This document shows positions 42,580 through 53,077 of a stretch of 64,000 nucleotides of DNA, in pieces (the stretch's first letter is position 1; the number at the start of each line of letters is the position of its first letter). Source of the stretch: Thermothelomyces thermophilus ATCC 42464 (taxonomy: Eukaryota > Ascomycota > Sordariomycetes > Sordariales > Chaetomiaceae); contig NC_016475.1 in NCBI RefSeq assembly GCF_000226095.1, positions 186,001-250,000 of the forward strand, given 5' to 3'. The notes below the pieces were generated by a model that was not told the DNA's origin, made no database searches, and saw only the letters and a list, made by a program, of their open reading frames with translations. Both the position numbers and the translations under genes were made by a program.

Positions 42580-45108
42580 CTACTTATCATCCACGCTTTC
42601 ATCCTTCCTTGCAACCTCGCCCTCCCGCGGCTGTGCTTCCAACGCTCCTGCAGTGCTTTCGGAGGACGCAGACTGAGGTATCGCCGCCTCCTTCTCTCTT
42701 GCCCGCTTCTTGTCTCGCCAGAGAAGATACTGGACGATGGCGGTTGCGAGGACTTGTCCAATCAGGCGAGAGGAAAGCGGGGCGTCAGTATTATAGCGGT
42801 AAAAAACGCAAAACGGCCAAAAAATAGGCCGGGAGGGGGAGGGGGGGAGGGGGGAAACACTCACCCAAGAGGCATTGCAGGATGATTGACCATGTGTAGC
42901 CTTTCGTCGCTCTGGGAAAGTCGGTCGTCTTCCAGACAAAGTTGGGGGCCTAGATCACGAGACTGTTCGTACCACAGCACGGTTCTCCGGTAGAGGAGAG
43001 AACAAAACAAAAACAAGAAAAAAGAGGAGAGATTTAGGGGGAAATCCTGGACGTACCACAGCCTGGACGACGTAGGCAAAATCGTTGGCGGCGGCAACAA
43101 GTATCGCGCGCTTCTCCGTATCGTCGGAGCAGATCTCGTTGATCCAGCTCAGAATCAGGGGACCGGCGCCGCTCTGCAGACGGAGGTTAGCCTCCGATGG
43201 ACTCTTGACCGTTAATAGCACAGACAGCGGAGCGGACTTACGCCGATGCGACTCAACCAGTACACGACCATGCGGCCAGTGATGTTCTCGTAGAGCGGCA
43301 TCTCCCTCAGGACGACGGCAAAGACGATCTGTTAAGTTTTATAAGTACCCGCGACACGACACATGTCAGAAGATCCCAACAACGAGATCGACCACGACAC
43401 CGGCTCCGTTGTGATTCACGCACCCCGATGACAGCGCCGATATACATAAAGGGCCATCGCGCGCCGTGGCAGAACCCGTCGGACAACCAACCCCAAGCAA
43501 TGGACATGACAACGAAGATGCCGGTGGTTGGCAAGGGAACTATCACACCGCTTTCTCGTTAGTTCTCTCCCGGCTCTTTGATTTGTTTCTTGTTTCTTTT
43601 TTTTCTCCCAACTTACGGTTGTTGATCTCGGCAACGCTGAAATGCCTTCCCGGTACCGGAGGTGGATCCTCATTGAAGCTCTTGAGCCAGTAACCCATGG
43701 CGTCCTGCATAGCTGCGTTATTCCACAAGATGTATAACATAGCTGGCCTCATGTCAGCCCCTTTCTGTCTGTTTTGCCAATTCTCGGGCCGTAGAGAGGG
43801 AGAGAGAAAAAGGGGGGGGGGGGGAATTGCCGCTTACGGAGCAGGTACGCATGCCAGCTCAGGAAGATCCTCCGCAGCTTCGCTCTGCTCCATTGCTGCT
43901 TCCCGGCGCGATTAATGGCGGCCATCCTTCGGACTGAGAGTTCGTGCTCCTCCTGTGTGATCCACCACGTCTTCTTACCGCCCTGCGGTAGGTTTGGGAA
44001 GAAGACGTAGCCGAGAACGGCGAGGGGCATGGTGATGACTCCGTCAATGATGAAGAGCCAGCGCCCTGAATTTGTTTAACACGTAATTACGGTGTCAGCC
44101 TTTTGCCACCATCCATCGAACGTGCTCCCTTGACTCGCGGCCCAGCCAGAAGGAGAAGAACAAGAAGAGAAAAAGAATGACTTACAGCCCGCATAACCGT
44201 GCACGCCGCTAAGGTTCGTGTACGCGGCTGCCTGTAGGAAGCCGCTGAACATCTGGCCAACGCTGCCAGCCAGCCAGAAAATCATAGCCCGCTTGCCCAG
44301 CTCCCGAGGCGTGTACCAGGACCCGAGCATGTAGTGAATGCCAGGGTAGAAACCGGATCTGCACACCCACCACCACCCCCCGAGGTTAGCCTTGGTTCGA
44401 TGGGCGAGTGTGCACACCAGGTGATGACTAAGGAACGAAAAGAAAGGAAAATGAGGGAACGGGCTTGCCTACTCAAAAAAACCGACAAAGAAGCGCAGGG
44501 CGTAGAGAGAGTGGTAGTTCTTGATTGGGGCCGTGCTGATCGTAGCGACCCCCCATAGCAGCTCGAGCGAGGGAATGACCCATCGTGGCGAGACCCGGGT
44601 CAAGAGCAGATTGAACGGGATCTGGCCGATGACGTATCCCACGGTCCAGACGGATGTGCCTCGAGAAATCGGAATTTTAGATATTGATTTAGCTAGCTCG
44701 GAGAAGAGAGACAAATAGAAGAAGAAAAAGACTAAGGTAGGAAGTAATTAGAAGAAAAGGGGCAAACGCACTGGTCACCAGCTCATTGCCATACATGTTC
44801 AAGTCCTCCTTCATGCCGCTGAGAAAGGCATTGTTGACGTTGGTCTGGTCGAGGTTCTTGAGAAAGTACCCAATCGAGGCGAACGTGAGGATGAAGGCGT
44901 CCACCTTGAAGAGCATCCTACGCTCGGCCCGGGGCAGGTCCCACGTATCCCAGACGTATCTTTTCCATGACTTGACGGGCGGGTCGTCACTGGAGGCGTC
45001 CGAGCTGCCGGCGCTGATGCCCGACTCGACGTCGATGCTGTTCCCGAGCCGGGAGACGGACGCCTCGGGAGTGTCTTTATCCCCGCCGTCCTTGGTGCTA
45101 TGAGCCAT
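42580..45108 (-). CDS. Pantothenate-type (liz1/FEN2-like) ACS transporter
   Basis: Ten minus-strand exons: 44772-45108, 44473-44659, 44186-44358, 43838-44065, 43617-43742, 43424-43539, 43242-43328, 43057-43173, 42865-42949 and 42752-42580. They total 542 residues with every phase consistent. The translation follows the liz1/FEN2 pattern of plasma-membrane proton:pantothenate symporters: LPRAERRMLFKVDAFILTF, YFLKNLDQTNVNNAFLSGMK, WTVGYVIGQIPFNLLLTRVS, ALRFFVGFFESGFYPGIHYM, GSWYTPRELGKRAMIFWLAG, WLFIIDGVITMPLAVLGYVF, PNLPQGGKKTWWIT, MLYILWNNAAMQDAMGYW, GAGPLILSWINEICSDDTEK, PNFVWKTTDFPRATKGYTWS. A Ser/Glu-rich N-terminus and a charged tail flank the 12 helices. The nine introns (68-120 bases) include G-rich ones: G13 at 43812-43824 in the fourth. 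Pantothenate is the family's best-known substrate. Relatives may carry other vitamins, so the substrate is inferred. Confidence 0.9.
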
Positions 45109-46425
45109 AGTGATTAATTACCTTCCTATTTGATTAGGTAGATAGGTATTGATTGCTCTTTTCTCGGCCTCTCTTGGGCAGATGTAAAAGGGGCGGTTTG
45201 CGGGCTGTCCAAATCTGAAGGACCCCTTCCGTGTTCCGTTTGGGGGGGGAGGAGGACATAACTCGTCCAAACAAACATGACAGTTAAGTCAGAGAATTGA
45301 TCAGAGAGACTTTGTGTTGTGTTTATGTGCTCCGGCATGCCGGGCAGCGCCGGCCCACGTGGGGGGACGGCATCTCGACCAGGTATCGGGCTATGTTGCC
45401 ATGACACCCCTCAATCGCGCCAGCTCCTCTTATTAGGCATTCCCTCACCCTTATCACCCATGCCAGCAATCACGTCAACTAATATGATGCGGGTCAACTG
45501 CTCACAACCCCGGCTCCTTCTCGGTCCAATAAACCGATTCGAGAGGGGGAAGATGCGCAGTGATCCAACAGCTGCACAAACAGTTCGATTTCTTTCGGGC
45601 ATCCACCCAAAGCCGGAAGGGGGGATAATTGTACACTGGGAAATTTCTATTCTTTGTGATTCAAGTTGGCACTAGTGTCTAACATTCTCAACAGGTGCCA
45701 GGGCATGCTCACTTAGGAAATATGTCAAGCAGACAACGAGCTGATTATTAGGCACCTACCTACCTCAGACTACCTAAGGTAGTCAGGTAGTCTCCTTACC
45801 TACCTAACTAGTAGTGTCTATTAATAATATACTTTAACTCTGTACTCTGCCCCCTGCACCGGTTGCCTTTGGTGAGGTAGCTTTGATATATGATTGGTAT
45901 AAAACTAAGGCCCCATATTTGAACTACCTCGTTAGAATGACCCCTTCGCCGGCAACAGAGCTCCCGGGTAAACAGAAACTCCAAACCATAGTATTAGTAT
46001 TGACTTACGTAACCCTGGAGACCACAGCATTCCAACGTGCCTCGCTGGGCAATGGTGAAATGGACTAATAGCAGGCACCGATGACAGGATTTCTCCTTTG
46101 GTGTTTAAGTGCAAATGTGGCAATCGTACCTAATAAAAGGGGCAAAGGAAATGGTTCAATTTCGACATTTTGAGCCACAATTAGAAATACTCTGCCGGCC
46201 AGACATGGTCTACCACGGAGTTGTAACACCAATGCCGGGAACCCCGCCGATACTTCCTCTGACCAGTCGATAGCCTCAGGTCTCGCACATGGCACAGGTA
46301 GGGGGGTGTCCGTCGTCTCTTACTGTCGAACCAGTGTTCTTCAGCCCAGCTGCCTCTTGCTTCAGCCGTCATCACCTTCACCGTCTTTTTCTTCACCGGC
46401 CAGGGGCTAGCGTGGGACAGATTCA
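45109..46425. other. Spacer with ACCT-rich repeats
   Basis: Upstream region of the pantothenate-type transporter and beyond. At 45754-45815 there are repeated CCTACCTACC / GGTAGT units, including the perfect hairpin GACTACC-TAA-GGTAGTC (45768-45784). No coding frame was recognised. Confidence 0.45.
45754..45815. repeat. CCTACC/GGTAGT simple repeat with hairpin
   Basis: Direct CCTACCTACC copies flank an inverted pair GACTACC/GGTAGTC spaced by three bases. Similar ACCT/AGGT strings are scattered in other spacers of this window (for example 46945-46965), a common background feature of sordariomycete intergenic DNA. Confidence 0.6.
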
Positions 46426-46870
46426 TCATAGTCCGTGGGAGTCTAGGAAGTGCAGCATGACCTGGTAGCCGGCCGAGGCACTTTTCGCGACGGTCAGGGC
46501 GTGGCCGGTGTTGGGCTGGAGGCAGGGCTCAGTGACAGGGTCCGGGAAGAGACCCTAGGCCATGGTCGCGTTATAAACGCCTCTGAAGTCACCGATGCAG
46601 ATGTAGTTGTCGAACTCGCTGTTGAACAGCTATGTACGGGACGTCAAAGTGTTAATTGGTCGTACGTCCTGTTAAAGTATGTCCATACATTTCGAGATAT
46701 AGCTGGACACTGAGACTCGCCTGTATGGGCCCATTAAACCCAAGCGCTGGTGAGGGCAAGTAGTTCTAGTTGGTGGCGACCACCAGGACGGGCACCTCGA
46801 GCTGGACACAGTGCTTGAAGAAGCTAGCCGCTTCTCCGGAAGCGATGGCTGCGACTTGCTCCAGAACCCC
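46426..46870 (-). pseudogene. 3' remnant of an alpha/beta-hydrolase gene
   Basis: Two last exons are readable on the minus strand. The first (about 46721-46870) gives VLEQVAAIASGEAASFFKHC, VQLEVPVLVVATN, a TAG at 46766-46768, then NYLPSPALGFNGPIQ. The second (46426-46629) gives LFNSEFDNYICIGDFRGVYN, ATMA, a TAG at 46555-46557, GLFPDPVTEPCLQPNTGHAL, TVAKSASAGYQVMLHFLDS and stop TGA. PNTGHAL holds the catalytic His expected near the end of an alpha/beta hydrolase, and the LEVPVLVVA strand and following residues match the region before it. Both exons are in phase 0. The intron between them has a GC rather than GT donor (GCGAGT). Upstream of about 46870, after a TTAG acceptor, the DNA becomes AT-rich and no further exon with the nucleophile serine was found. 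It is therefore a truncated, interrupted host gene. Substrate unknown. Confidence 0.62.
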
Positions 46871-49180
46871 TAACAGGACGGAAAAGCAGAGAGCGGATAT
46901 TATTAATCATCATGCTATCTTGATGTTTGTCCGGAGTAGCTAGGTACCTTACCTAGGTATTAAGCTATGAGAGGCTAATGATGGTGACCATGGATACCAA
47001 CTTAAACAGTTAGCTAGAACACTCAATTCTATACTTAGTCTAACCCCTGAATAACAAATCTCATGTAATCTCTGACTTTGCCCAAGTTGTACAGAATTTG
47101 GAATATATTGTGCGTATTCCAGTCGAGCATCACGTATTAGCCAGGTTATTCGGAAAATGAACTAATCTGAAACAGTACTCCATTTTTGTTAAGGATGAGT
47201 GAATACCTACCAGGGACCTGAGGCAAGTTCAGGCAGAGGGTATTAGAGAATTACCGAGCTACCCAGCTAATGATTAGCATCAATTTATAATTAGGAATAA
47301 AAGCAGGAACTAGACACCATTATATATATAATGTATAGGAAGCTGCTTCCAATTGACTGCCGAGCTCTCGTTTCGTGGGTAGAAGGACATGTATGTGTCG
47401 TGAATTCAACATCGCATAGAGCTAGGGCACATTAAGAAACGTCTTTAATACAAAGCGTTGATTAAGAGGAAAACGCTTCTCCAACTAATTATTGGCAGTC
47501 GTGAGATGGTCCTGTCTTGATGGCGCATTTTGTCTCCTAAGAAACCTATCGTCAAACAGATAACAAGATGAGAGGGGGCGGGAAGATCTCGGATTCCAAG
47601 CAAGACACGACGCAACAGAGTCCCAACTTGCAATATCTTGCCGTAACAATGTACGAGATTCGTACCGGGCGAAGATGGTCAAACACAGTGTGTACAATAC
47701 TTGGTACCGTGAAATAGGTATATTTTCATGTATATGTGTACTGTATGTATTCACGAACATATACGGTAAACGTTAACAGAGCTCTTGATGCAACCAGCCC
47801 TGCCACACTGGACCTGGCCCGGTAGCACAGAACGAGCACAAACTGCAAAGGCAACGCATCACTCTTCCGGTCGATCGCTACCAAATTGCCCAGCGTGCTC
47901 TTGATCGCTGTCGGGCGATCCTAACGCCCGAGACATTGCCGGCATTTTGTGCGCTCCGGGACCGAACACGAATTTCCCGACGCGCAGCCCAGATCGCAGC
48001 AGCCCAACCATTGCGCGAGCGACCGCAGACCATCTCAGCCCGGTCGCAGAAATCACGCATCCTTGAGCGAGTCGAGCTAGCTGCGATTGTTTGTGACTGT
48101 CAACAGGCGGAAACAGAGTCCCGCGAAAAGAGGTAACCAAACTGCAGCGAGGAAATAATCAGGTTTTGCTTAGGTAACCTAGTCTTCGAAAAGCCATGGT
48201 TCAGCAAGCTGACCAAGTATTGTATGTACCCAGTCGTGTAACTATGCGTGCGTGTGTGTGCGTGCTGCATAATTAGGCATGACGAATGCAGGGACAGGAA
48301 GAGAGCGCCCTTCGGCAAGCTTGAACTTCCTCAGTCGGTTTTTCCTTGGGAAAGCAGCGGTCAGGGAACACGTAAACGATGATCCAGGTACACGACGCAA
48401 AAAGGACTCGAAAGCAGCGCAGGACACTGCATGATTAGTACGGAGTAGCAATTCCCGACTGCGGGACTCACGCGTCATCCGACTGGGGAGGGGGAGGGGG
48501 AGGGGGAGAATACACAGCAATTACGCCTTGACAAAGCCCCTTTTGGCAAAGCCTAATCTTGAAAAGGCAACGTGGCAGGGCTGCAGTGATATACCTGAAA
48601 TAATTTTATGGCTCAAATAACTTTAGTTGATTACATGCCCTACACTGCTGCGAAGGCATTACGTTAGTTAGCCATGGAGACCCATTGACATTGGTCGTCT
48701 GGTGCGTGGCCCGTTGGCCGGCCGAATGTGCGCGAGGATTTCGGCCGAGAGCCTGCGCGTCCCCCGGTCGGCCTCGGACTCGGCCTTCGGGCTGCGCTGG
48801 CTCACGATGCTCGGCAGGGTGCCCCCCCCCCCCCCCCCCCCAAAACAACCATATTGAATGAGAATCACTTGGGAGAGGTGAGAGTGATATAAAGGCTTGG
48901 CATTCAACCGTCGTGAGAAGACTGAGCATCCATCCAGAGATCATCGACACTGAACCCTTGATTGCCACCAAACTGCGGAATAATTATTAGACTCAGTTCT
49001 TCGTTTAATACTCAATTAATTAATCAAGTACTACTCAACTTGTTTCTCCTCCTCACGACCTTCCTCTTGACCACCTGCATCTCCTCTTCTCATCCTCTTT
49101 TCTCTCTTGAAAAGAAGTGGATTCAAGGGGAGGATAAAAAAACGGAAAAGGAGAGAGAGGGAAGAGACAAGGAAGTCCAA
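46871..49180. other. AT-rich spacer with C20 tract and leader of the monooxygenase
   Basis: 46900-47770 is AT-rich with no recognised gene. Short frames at 47859-48140 on both strands are unconvincing. A G-rich GGGGA repeat lies at 48485-48510 and a run of 20 C at 48822-48841. The last about 150 bases before 49181 are the A/G-rich leader of the monooxygenase. Confidence 0.4.
48822..48841 (+). repeat. C20 homopolymer
   Basis: Twenty consecutive C residues about 340 bases upstream of the monooxygenase ATG. As with the G17 run, the true length may differ, and strand-slippage variation is expected. Confidence 0.8.
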
Positions 49181-50644
49181 ATGAGTTCGAACCATCCCCG
49201 TCAAGAAATGGCCATCTCCCCGCCTCCCCCCCTGCGCGTGCTGATCTCGGGCGCGGGCATCGCGGGCCCGGCGCTGGCCCTGAACCTGAGCAAGCTGCGC
49301 GCGCCGCTGCAGTGCTCCATCACCATCGTGGAGCGGCACCCGAGCCTGCGGGCGGCGGGGCAGCAGGTCGACCTGCGCGGGCCCGGGATCCAGGCGATGC
49401 GCAGGCTGGGGATCGAGCGGGAGGTGCGGGCGGCAGTGGTGGACGAGCCCGGGGTGCGGATCCTGGACTGGCGACGGGGCGCGCCGCAGGCCTTCTTCGG
49501 CCGCAACGACTCGGGCAAGGGGCGCCAGACCTTCTCGGCCGAGTGGGAGCTGATGCGCGGCGACCTGTGCCGCCTGCTCTACGACGCCACCCGCGACCTG
49601 CCCGGGATCCAGTACCGCTTCGGCACCACCGTCGACTCCTGGGAGCACGTCCGCGGCGGCCGCGCCGTCCGCGCTCGCCTGTCCGACGGCACCGAGGCCG
49701 AGTACGACCTCCTCGTCGGCGCCGACGGGCTCGGCTCGCGCGTGCGCCGGCTCATGTTCGCCGACAAGAAGCGCCAAAGCAACGGAGAGAGCAGCAACGG
49801 AGAGAGCAACGGCAGCGGCAGCAGAACCGCAAACGGCCTGTTTCCCATCGGCATCTCGTGCGCCTTCTACACGGTGCCGCCCGAGCCCGGCGACACGTCC
49901 GTCGCCACCTTCTGCCACTACCCCGGCCGGCGCTGGATCATGACCCGGCGGGACCGCCCGGACTGCCTGCGCGTATACATGGGGTACGCGGGCGCCGGGG
50001 CGGCCGACGAGCGCTTCTCGCGCGTGGTCCGGCACGGCACGCCGGCCGAGCAGAAGGACGCCTGGGCCGACGTCTTTGGGCGCGATCTGGCCGACGCTTG
50101 GGGGGTCCGGCGGTTCGTCGACGGCCTGCGCTCGCCCCAGGCCGACGACTTCTACACGCAGGAGTTCGCCCAGGTCAGGATCGACCGCTGGTCCGATGGC
50201 CGCGTCGTCCTCCTCGGCGACGCCGCCTTCTGCCCCGCGCCCATCACCGGCCAGGGCACCACGCTGGCCCTCGTCGGGGCCTACGTCCTGGCTGGCGAGA
50301 TTGCCCGGGCTTGCAGCAGCAGCAGCAGCGGTAGCGGTAGCGGCGGTGGTGCCGCTGCCAACGACGACGACGACGGCGGTAGCCCCTGGGATAACCTCCC
50401 TGCCGGGCTGGCGGCATACGAGACGACCCTCCGACCGCTCGTCAAAGGGGTCCAAGACGTCCCCGTCAAGACCATCGTCAGCCTTATGTGCCCGGAAAAG
50501 CCCTGGCTTATCAAACTGTTCCACTGGATCATGTGGTTCATCGCCACCCTGCGCATTGACCTGCTCGCCGCCAGGTTCCGCTCCGAGGAAGACAGCTGGT
50601 GGAAGCTGCCAGACTACCCCGAGTTGGTGTCGCCCAAGGCGTGA
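49181..50644 (+). CDS. FAD-dependent (group A) monooxygenase
   Basis: 487 residues, no intron. Start is the ATG at 49181 after an A/G-rich leader. The frame is open further upstream, but that part lacks motifs. The three flavoprotein hydroxylase signatures are present in order: the FAD-binding GAGIAGPALAL (24-34), GADGLGSRVRR (180-190) and the GD motif LLGDAAFCPAPITGQGT (345-360). RAAGQQVDLRGPGIQAMRRL after the first strand resembles fungal and bacterial enzymes near tetracycline-modifying and 2-polyprenyl-6-methoxyphenol-hydroxylase-like monooxygenases. Such enzymes use NAD(P)H and oxygen to hydroxylate aromatic or polyketide substrates. A Ser/Gly/Asp-rich insert (about 378-402) and a hydrophobic C-terminal segment (FHWIMWFIATLRIDLLAARF) could give membrane association. 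No polyketide synthase or other backbone gene lies in the window, so the substrate is unknown. Confidence 0.9.
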   Translation: MSSNHPRQEMAISPPPPLRVLISGAGIAGPALALNLSKLRAPLQCSITIVERHPSLRAAGQQVDLRGPGIQAMRRLGIEREVRAAVVDEPGVRILDWRRGAPQAFFGRNDSGKGRQTFSAEWELMRGDLCRLLYDATRDLPGIQYRFGTTVDSWEHVRGGRAVRARLSDGTEAEYDLLVGADGLGSRVRRLMFADKKRQSNGESSNGESNGSGSRTANGLFPIGISCAFYTVPPEPGDTSVATFCHYPGRRWIMTRRDRPDCLRVYMGYAGAGAADERFSRVVRHGTPAEQKDAWADVFGRDLADAWGVRRFVDGLRSPQADDFYTQEFAQVRIDRWSDGRVVLLGDAAFCPAPITGQGTTLALVGAYVLAGEIARACSSSSSGSGSGGGAAANDDDDGGSPWDNLPAGLAAYETTLRPLVKGVQDVPVKTIVSLMCPEKPWLIKLFHWIMWFIATLRIDLLAARFRSEEDSWWKLPDYPELVSPKA

Positions 50645-51220
50645 GAAGAACAGACGTGGTTGGGGCGAGTTGGGGGGGGATGAAGGGAAATATGTCTGGT
50701 CTTTGTTCTTACGCAACAAGGAATACATCAAGGGGATAATAATTAAGGATCATGGTCATCGCCACTCGGAATGACAGAAGCACCTCGTCTCATCTGTTTA
50801 ATAGCAATACTCATGTGTTATTATGTCTGCACATACATGTAGAAAGTTAATGAATGATGCTATCTGTTGTATAATAACAACGCCATTGGTACTGTCCTGG
50901 TCCCCACATCCCAGGAAGCGAAAACTGTGTGAGAGAGAGCAATCAGTCATAGGCCTGACAACCGTAGGTACTTAAATGCCTAGGAAGTTCCCAGGACTAT
51001 ACTCACGACCGCCCGCACTACGTCGCCAAGCGTCCCGGACTGTATAGAATAATAGCGTTCCCTGCTAGACGACCTGAAAACCATGGCTCAATCCCCGTTC
51101 AGGGCTCATCGCGCTGCGGGACGACGGCGAAGCCGGCCGGAACCCGTGCACTATCCGGGTTCGTGCCATCGGGTTGTCCGTCTCGTCCTCCTTGCTCTCC
51201 TTCCCTTTCTCCCCCCTCTT
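50645..51220. other. Spacer between convergent genes
   Basis: 576 bases of 3' flank, AT-rich around 50740-50960. Nothing was recognised. Confidence 0.45.
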
Positions 51221-52192
51221 CTACTCCTCCTTCTTCTTCCTGAACTTTCTCCTCCCCCTCCTCCCGGCCGTCTCGTCCTCCTCGTCCTGGTACACCGCCA
51301 AGCCCGTCATGACGGCCACGTGGGTAAAAGCCTCGCCCAGCGTGCCCGCGGCTGCCGAGCCCCAGAACTGAAAGTAACACCGCACGCCGCCGCAGCCCCG
51401 CGCCCGCGCGTACGACGCCAGTATTTCTTCGCCCGCCCGCGTGAACCCCATCGGCCGGTCCCGCCCCCCAGGCGCGCACCGCTGGCCACCGCCGCCGCCG
51501 CCGCCGCCGCCGCCTAGGCGCACCAGCACCGATCCCGACGGCGAGCACACAAACTTCTCCTCCGGCGGCCGCTCGTCTCCCGTTGCCATTGCGGGGAGCG
51601 TCTTCTTGCGGATTCCGCGCGTCTCCCAGCAGGCCGGCGGCGCCCGACGCCACTCAAATGTCTCGAGCGTCGTGCGCGACGTGCTGCCTCCGCCGCTGCC
51701 GCTGCCGGTCGCGTCGGCTGGCGTGGTCGGGACGGCGAGCTGGAAGCGAAAGGTGACGGGCCGGCAGCGGACGTGGTCCACGTCGATCGTCGTCTCGTCG
51801 GCACGGACAAGGCCGCCGTCATCATCGCCCCCGTCGTGGTGGGGGTCGGGTATTAGGTGATGGTGATGAATCGTGACGGTAAAGGTGGCGGGCTCGTCGT
51901 CGAGCGGGAAGAGAGACCAGGACGGCCAGTTTTCCTGCACCGTCACGAGGGCCCGGCTCTTGTCCCTCCTGCGGCCGCTCCCGCGCAGGACCTGCTGCCG
52001 CGCGTGCAGCTCGACGTAGTGGCACGGGCGCCTCCGGTCGGCTCCGTAAATCTTGAAGCCTCTCAGCCCGGCCATGCGCACTGCGAAGCGCTTCGGATAG
52101 CCATGCGGACCGGGTTCAGAAAGGGGCGAGTCGCAGTCGCCCGCCCGGCGGCGAGGGTGAGAAGTGGTCCGCTGTTTGTGGTTCTGCCCCAT
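51221..52192 (-). CDS. Orphan fungal protein with beta-rich domain
   Basis: 323 residues from the ATG at 52190-52192 (MGQNHKQRTTSHPRR). The frame is open further upstream, but that part has no coding character. The family is not named to my knowledge. Blocks include RMAGLRGFKIYGADRRRPCH, YVELHARQQVLRGSGRR, WPSWSLFPLDDEPATFTVTI, CRPVTFRFQLAVP, LETFEWRRAPPACWETRGI and FTRAGEEILASYARARGCGG with YFQFWGSAAAGTLGEAFTHV. The FEWR...W...GEE.LA.Y...F.F.G...GTLGE order resembles large families of small fungal proteins of unknown role with a predicted beta-sandwich. A run of about ten glycines (GGC/GGT repeats) and an acidic DDEPAT...DGGDDD segment are low-complexity inserts. The C-terminus is Arg/Lys-rich. 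No signal peptide. Confidence 0.6.
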   Translation of the reverse strand: MGQNHKQRTTSHPRRRAGDCDSPLSEPGPHGYPKRFAVRMAGLRGFKIYGADRRRPCHYVELHARQQVLRGSGRRRDKSRALVTVQENWPSWSLFPLDDEPATFTVTIHHHHLIPDPHHDGGDDDGGLVRADETTIDVDHVRCRPVTFRFQLAVPTTPADATGSGSGGGSTSRTTLETFEWRRAPPACWETRGIRKKTLPAMATGDERPPEEKFVCSPSGSVLVRLGGGGGGGGGGQRCAPGGRDRPMGFTRAGEEILASYARARGCGGVRCYFQFWGSAAAGTLGEAFTHVAVMTGLAVYQDEEDETAGRRGRRKFRKKKEE

Positions 52193-53077
52193 AATTAATG
52201 TTGATAAGTCTCTGTATTGAACACCGCAGCCTGTCACCGTGTTGAATATGGCGAGGGCCGCTTGCTCGAAGGGAGTGAAACTCGGAACGAAATAGGATAA
52301 TTTAATTAGGCCTCGGATCAGAGAGCGAACGGAAGCAGAAACGTTATTCAATCGTTGATACTGGAGGATCGTTTGTCCGGCGCCAAGAACACTATTAGGG
52401 GCAATGCATTAAGAAGTAGAAAAACTGCGTGAAAGGGTATGAAAACGAAAGCTGAGACCTCCGTGTCGAGAAGGAAAGGAATCGCCCAGTCCGGTCATTT
52501 CTCGATTCGCATGGGAAGGCGGTTGTCTCGGCCCCAAAGAGCTCCTTCCCGTAGTTTCATTTAGTGCTGCCCTTCCCCTGAATAATTAGCAGTGGGAACC
52601 TGAGGATGAGGGTGTTCGTGGACAGCTGCGAATATGTGTTAATATGCCATACAACGAGAAAGACCAAACGCTACCAAATACCGTGCTGAGCACTGCCGAC
52701 TGGTTTCTTGCTTTACGTTCCTCGTCGTTAGCTTTAATATAGTATTTACTCTGAAGAAGCAAATGTTGATACTGCGAACAAACGGTGTTTTGCAGACGGG
52801 GAACAAGAAGCGGAGAAAAAAAAAATATCATAGCGAAATCAGGGCATCCATTTAATTACCTCCCACAGATCTTGTAGCCTGAACTTTCTGTTTTACCACT
52901 CTGAAATTAAAATGACATTAGGTTTAGGTTCTTGCATAATCCAAATTCGCGCAAATAGCCTACACCTGTAAGCCAGCCTTTTGCTCCTTCCTACCTAGAG
53001 CGCCCCCTTCTGATCTGCTCCATCGGCAAATACCCATTAGGATCTTCAACCAACGCGGGAGCATGTCCAAAGATCGT
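52193..53077. other. Spacer with AT-rich core
   Basis: This is upstream of the orphan gene and downstream of the TMEM69-like gene, both on the minus strand. It is AT-rich at 52620-52960. No motif or gene was recognised. Confidence 0.45.

Noticed and set aside
49031-50731. A 566-codon frame antisense to the FAD monooxygenase
   Set aside because: It mirrors a GC-rich real gene. The sense strand has all three flavin motifs, the antisense none.
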